Shown in pieces: positions 58,980 to 64,000 of a stretch of DNA of 64,000 nucleotides. The notes under the pieces are model-generated. The model saw only the letters and a program-made list of their open reading frames with translations. It had not been told where the DNA came from and made no database searches. The DNA lies in contig CM057006.1 in the NCBI GenBank assembly GCA_029891345.1, forward strand, positions 44,874,556 to 44,938,555. The letters run 5' to 3'. This DNA comes from Dryococelus australis. Taxonomy: Eukaryota > Arthropoda > Insecta > Phasmatodea > Phasmatidae. A program made the translations under genes and the position numbers. Every line of letters starts with the position of its first letter. Positions within the stretch are counted from its first letter, which is position 1.

Positions 58980-59460
58980 TCTGTTTGGCTGGCGCAAAAC
59001 TTCTACTGCGTGGCGTTTTACGCTCAGCGTCACGGCAACGTTTAACGTCTGTTGTAGCGAGAGCGTATACGATTCAGATTGTAACGCGTTATTGTAGCGT
59101 TAACGCGATCATATACGGTACTTTTCGAGTGCTTGCCTCGAATTATCGACGTTTTTCGCGTCTTGTCCGCTCCGCGCACGCTTTTGTTCGCCGACGGCGA
59201 CGACTTGGAAGGGGGAGGGGGGCAGGCGCGCTTATTTCGGTCATGGACGCAAGTTTAAAGACAAAAACACACACCCCGGCAGTCTGTCCTCTTCCCCGCC
59301 CGGCGCGCCACGTGGGTAGGTTTTTTTTTACGGCTACGCGAGGCTGTCGATCGCGTTAAAAGCGCCACCCCGCCCCGCGGCGGGTGTATCCTCCCGTCCC
59401 CGGGACAGCAAATAGACCGCCGCCTTGTTCGCCCACGGCCCGTGGCTGTGAGCAGCATTG
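58980..59460 (+). promoter_or_regulatory. CpG island
   Basis: About 480 bp with dense CpG (GCGTCACGGCAACG, GTTCGCCGACGGCGACG, CCCCGCGGCGGG). Such islands often mark promoters in arthropods with gene-body methylation. A start at 59244 (MDASLKTKT...) leads to a possible donor at GTAGG near 59317, but no following exon was found. Promoter function is inference. Confidence 0.35.
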
Positions 59461-59715
59461 TGAACTGCCCGAGTAGGCGGCGGTTACCGTTCTCTCTCTC
59501 TCTCTCACTTGCGAGTAGGGATTTTACAGCCTTGGCCCAGTGTTGTCGTGTGATGCATTGGTTGTCTGTTTGCTGTCACAGTGGGAGGTGACGATTGGGC
59601 CAGCGTTCTCCACGAGGTGTCACAATGTGGACCAGTGGTTTAAGTTATATAAACACACGTGTTTTGGAATTCTAGCTTGTCCCGAAATGAATCCAGTAAT
59701 GCTTTAGGTCTTTAA

Positions 59716-60110
59716 AGGCTGTTCACGATGAAGTGAGCACTATTGAAATCAACCTTAGAAAAAAGTCACTGTCCGTTCCTGCATATATCTTAACGGGCAC
59801 CCTGAATGACATGTGCCTAGTGAAGTTGGAAATGGAGGGGGAAGTAGTTCCGTGTTTTAACGTATAATACAAAGTGTTAGGTAACCAATTCCGATCATTT
59901 AAATTATTTATTTAAATCCATCATAAAAGAGAGCATATTTTTAAAATATTTACTTTTATAATAATTTCACAGTTTCGTTTGACCGACGCATGAATAGTGA
60001 TGAGGCCCAGGCCAATGTTATTCCTACATAAGGTGGAATAATACACAATGTGAATACATATGGATCTTAAGCAAGGCTTTCAAAAGTACTCATTTTGCCT
60101 TGTATAACGT
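59716..60110 (+). mobile_element. TA-targeting MITE family 1, full length with worn right end
   Basis: The left end AGGCTGTTCACGATGAAGTG, with TA before it. Landmarks AATCAACCTTAGAAAAAAGT, AAGTTGGAAATGGAG and TTGACCGACGCATGAATAG. The right end has decayed (CTCATTTTGCCTTGTATAAC). Confidence 0.85.
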
Positions 60111-60475
60111 ATATCAATTAATTTCGTGGGGGTGAACGGTGGCAGCAGTGAGCACGAGGCGAGGCTAGCTAGCTAGCTAGCTAGCTGGGCGGGCCGGGCC
60201 GGGCCGTTACTGGAACTCTCCCCGGCCGACGCGGCAGCACCGGATAGTTGCGAGCCGTGGCTACGCGACACCTCGGGCCGCCCTCGTATTCTGTTGCGTG
60301 TTCCCAGGGTATTATGCGTGTTCCCCGCCCAACCAAGGTTGTTGATCGGCTTTCCTCTCGCACGCTGCCGCCGCCGGGATTCCCGCGTGTGGTAAAACGC
60401 GGCGGACGTTTACTACAGGTTCAGAAGATCAATGTTGAAAGTTCAGCGAAGGGGGAAAATTTTTTTTTTCACTAT
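60111..60475. other. CpG-rich block with (CTAG)n
   Basis: A (CTAG)n tract at about 60164-60186 is followed by GGGCC repeats and CpG-rich text up to about 60420, then a T-run and a MITE. No gene recognised. Confidence 0.45.
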
Positions 60476-60893
60476 AGGCTGTTCACGATAAAGCGAGTAC
60501 TTTTTGAAAACCCTACTTGAGATCTACTTGTAAGCACGTTGTGCAGTTATACGCTTTATGTAAAATTATCATTGTCATGGGCCTCATCACTTTATCCATG
60601 CGTCGGTCCAGTGACATTGTGAAATTATTGGAGAAGTAAATATGTTTCAAATATGCAAATTTTTATACTTTGATGCACAAAAAAAGAGTACGAAATAAAT
60701 AATGTAAGTTCTCACAAATGGTTAGCTTACACTTTTTATTCGACATAGTTATATGGAACTACTGTCCCTCCACCGTGACCAACTTTACTGGACGCATGTC
60801 ACTCATTGTGTCCGTTAATAAAATATATGCAGGTAGAAGCAGTGACTTTTATAGTGTTGATTTCAAAAGTACTCGCTTTATCGTGAACAGCCT
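60476..60893 (-). mobile_element. TA-targeting MITE family 1, full length
   Basis: A 418-bp copy in the orientation of 3493-3915. Ends AGGCTGTTCACGATAAAGCG and CGCTTTATCGTGAACAGCCT are exact inverted repeats, with TA beside each. It is among the best preserved copies. Confidence 0.9.
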
Positions 60894-60925
60894 TATAATG
60901 ATAAGTGCTGGTGTCGCGTGTGTAT

Positions 60926-61158
60926 TGGCTATTCACGGTAAAGTGAGCATTTTTGAAGCTCTCCCAATTTGAATAATAGTCAATAAATATATTTTATTGT
61001 AGTCTTAGACGTTAACTTCCAAGTCCGGTGAAATATACACACTATTTATTACTTGCATGGAAATATTTATTTTAAAAAGTAGCGAAAGGATAAAAAAATG
61101 GCTGATAGGAATAAAGTAACTAGGGTCTCAAAAGTGCCCACTTTACTGTGAACAGCCT
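60926..61158. mobile_element. TA-targeting MITE, 233-bp subfamily, copy 2
   Basis: Ends GGCTATTCACGGTAAAGTGA and CACTTTACTGTGAACAGCCT, TA on both sides. The core ATAGTCAATAAATATATTTT and AGTAACTAGGGTCTC match 34342-34574. It begins only about 30 bp after the family 1 copy at 60476-60893. Confidence 0.88.
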
Positions 61159-64000
61159 ATACCAGATTTTCTCTATCTTCTACGATAAAAAAAGGATGAT
61201 TTCAATAATCATAAATGAAATATATAAAATAACTTCAGTAACAAAGTAAGATCTTTATATTTTATTATTCACGTAGCTTAATATTTTATTAAAAGTTACC
61301 TTTTGGAACACTGCGCTCCTAGCGACGGGAAATTTCGCTTTGCCAAACTCTCTCATTAGAAATATCGTTTTGTTCCTAACGTGAGTAGAATAAACCTTAC
61401 CGGCGCTAAAGCTGTTCCGCCAACCAAAACACCGCCATTCCACCCTTTCCGCCATCACTCCTTTAACACTGCCCCCCCCCCCCCCCAGAATCTGCAAGAC
61501 TCGTTTGATTGGAAGCGTGCTTCCAGGAAATACGTTCATTGGTATCCGAATTCATTTTCGGTTCTCAGTGTGGGTACACGTGCTGTGATAACGGTGCTTC
61601 AGCGATTAGCTGTGGCGATGACGGACCTCCTGTTTGAAGTCCGTTCAAAGTACGTGCAACGGTATATCGCAGACGTGGAACAAATAACTGTTACGCGTTA
61701 ATTGCCGAGTTCATTGGTACATGTCTCTTTTACTGAGTGGCTTTTGAGTGTCCGTTTAGCTTTCAGCATTATAACGCAGACACGCTGTAAGTATTGTATT
61801 ATTTATTCCTGAGCCTATTTTCCCCATATACCGAAGGAATACTGTCAATAAGAGTTTCTGCAGTGGAATTTGGAACAGCTGTTCAATTTTCAAGATTCTA
61901 TTGTCAGCTGTTTAAATGTTTCACCTATAAATCATCTACTGCTGTAATAAGTGAGAAATGCCGTCATCTTTCAGTGGAAGAGGAATTAACATAGTTTCTT
62001 CGCCTATCCAGTTAATTTTCCAACTGTTTACGTACGGTAAAGAAGTCTAACGAAGATAATCACTTTGATATTGAATATCACTTTCAGTACAAACTAGCAA
62101 TCGATATTTATTTTGTTCGTTATTTGTATTCATTTCTTGTGTTTTTGAGCATTATTGGTTCAAATATGAGTAATCTGCGCTTTGCATATCGGGTGTCTGA
62201 ACAATAATATAATAATTATTGATATTCACGTGAAAAATCACACAATGCCTTCGGTTTTGATATATCTAGCATACAGTTGATTTGCCAACTTCTGAAGTTA
62301 GTGTCGGGCAGAGATGAAAATTTTCATCCCATTTTTTTGTGTATCAGTATTTTTCGTGGTAGCAGCGGCATTACGTTTAATACGGCGTTTGGTTTACCAG
62401 CTTATTTTTCATCGCATTTTCTTACACGATGTTAAAAATTTAGCGAGAATGTTTGCCACCACCAAGATATACTGCAAGTGTTTAGAAGTACTTGGTTGAG
62501 AAGGATGTTCATGTTGCACCAAACGTATCTTTGTGTTAATTCTTTCCTGCCTCGTGTTGTATATTAACAGTGCACAGAATATAAACTCCGTAGTTGTCTG
62601 TTGTACTTGTTTGTAATACAAAGGTCGTGTTTACAGTTACAGGCATGGCCTTCGCAAGAGTGTGTGCAGTGCCGTATCTTCATTGGGTAATAAACGCTAA
62701 GCTATGTATTTTACGATACGGCTACTGTGTACGTCAGTAAGGTAAAAATGATTGCGGGGGGATTTGCACCTGCGTCAGATCGGATGTAGTACAACCGTCT
62801 GACTCAGTCTTAAATGCAGAAGCTAGAGGAAGCGCCGATGTTTTATAGTGCCCATGATTTTCTTGTATCGAGAGAAAGCGATAGTGAGTCCAATATGTGC
62901 GTGGAATGGACACTTGGGGAGGGGGAGGAGTATCTAAATATTTGCCAAATCTTAAAAGTGGTGTTAAATATCGAAAACGTGTTAAAAGTTTGCTAGCGTG
63001 TCGATTATATTCTTCGAAACTTTGAGCATAATTAGCTATCAAACGATGTAGTTTCTGACGACAGACGAATGTTTGTGCGGTGTGGACGGTAATATACATC
63101 AATATACATAATTAACACGCACATATTTGTTGCTATGTTTTAAGCAGCGTGTTTAGCTGGCCCCCTGTAAGACATCAAGCTGGGAACGTGTAAAAATGTT
63201 AAAGTATTTTGAATGCTCGTGGCTGGAGGCCAAATTATCGTAAATTTTTATTTTACAAGGTCGTGAGACCATAGTCTTTTTTTTCTCTGGCACGACCTAT
63301 TATATGATATTGGCTTGAGTAAATGACAAAGTGGTTTGAAGCCGACTCCAATCATTATATTCCACTGTCCATGTTTTTTCTGTGCGTAACATTACGACAT
63401 AAAACCCAGCTTCTTCTCTTTGTTCACTTTTGGAAGTTGAATAAGTGTACCAGGTTATCGGGTGTTCTATATTATTTGAAATATCCTGTGTATGTACATA
63501 CAGATTGTCGGGTAATTCGCGTATACGGACTGCACCTCACGAATTCGTGGTCGAAACTAAGTATAAGATACTCGTACGTAAATATACATTAGATGTCATG
63601 AAAGTTCTAAAAACCACTAGCAAACACGTGATATTCCAATCAGATAAGGGTGAGGTGGTGGTGTGACGATGCTGCAATTAGTGTGTCGTCGTAAGACATA
63701 CGGCAAGGGAAAGATACGACCTGAGTAGTGCCAAGGATGCCATGGAGTTCACACTCGGTGAGTAGTGGTACATGGAGATGGTCATGGGTGCATCCGGTGG
63801 CCAAGCTCCATGCATGCTGCGTGCATACAATATGCGAAAAAGTGCATTGCTGTTGGCAGAGCAAACTTCGAACACCTGTTATGTAGTTTCGACATTTTGT
63901 ATGCTGATGTACACTGTCCCCCACATTTTTTTGTGAAATAGTTGTTTGCGGGAATACGCTGTCTCGGTAAATAAATATTATGAAAATACGACTTTTTGTC
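61159..64000. other. AT-rich DNA without recognised gene
   Basis: About 2.8 kb with short frames on both strands and a run of 15 C at 61472-61486. No repeat end, domain or RNA gene could be supported. Confidence 0.45.

Noticed and set aside
1-64000. CRISPR array, operon or ribosome-binding sites
   Set aside because: No regularly spaced direct repeats; composition, introns and mobile elements are those of an animal genome.

Overview
This window looks like intergenic and intronic DNA from a large, AT-rich arthropod genome, most likely an insect. No prokaryotic features are present. Coding sequence is almost absent. Most recognisable pieces belong to mobile elements: a Ty3/gypsy retrotransposon remnant and a solo LTR, relics of IS630/Tc1/mariner and pogo-like transposases, hAT-type elements, tRNA-derived SINEs, one LINE tail, and many short inverted-repeat elements. 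The species cannot be named from the sequence.

Layout. 0-0.65 kb holds a broken DUF7869-like gene. 1.6-2.1 kb is a dispersed arthropod repeat. 2.46-3.35 kb is a solo LTR with a 4-bp target duplication. 3.4-4.2 kb is one copy of a TA-targeting MITE with a second copy nested in it. 4.5-5.15 kb is a foldback element with an internal tRNA-like box. 7.05-10.99 kb is a 5'-truncated gypsy element on the minus strand, bounded by another MITE piece. 12.2-24.7 kb contains the only candidate host gene: a promoter-like block (CRE, CCAAT box and YY1-type motif at 12.2-12.3 kb), a start exon (15.52-15.59 kb) and a 51-nt exon (24.64-24.69 kb) in the same phase. Between these exons lie two related repeat units, an inverted-repeat pair and a GC-rich 1.8-kb block. 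25-36 kb holds a hAT-type MITE, a LINE tail, GC-rich unclassified repeats, an IS630-like transposase relic, a pogo-type MITE and a mariner relic. 37.7-38.3 kb is a 633-bp element with 40-bp palindromic ends. 45.9-46.4 and 53.0-53.2 kb carry a CCGTCCGTC-rich foldback family. 48.09-49.56 kb is a hAT-type element with a perfect 8-bp duplication. 49.74-50.71 kb is a second foldback element that shares its outermost bases with the one at 4.5 kb. 51-55 kb has two inverted relics of a pogo-like transposase, and between them a tRNA-derived SINE with an 11-bp duplication. 55-61 kb alternates CpG-rich blocks with copies of the TA-targeting MITE. 61.2-64 kb shows nothing recognisable.

The two most interesting observations are these. 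First, the foldback elements at 4.48 and 49.74 kb share a terminal motif (TACAC-N2-TAAA), but their arms are built from different short palindromic words, and each holds a tRNA-like A/B box. Second, the TA-targeting MITE family has many copies, at least three length classes and one nested insertion, and it repeatedly sits beside CpG-rich blocks. All calls come from reading the sequence; no database search was run.
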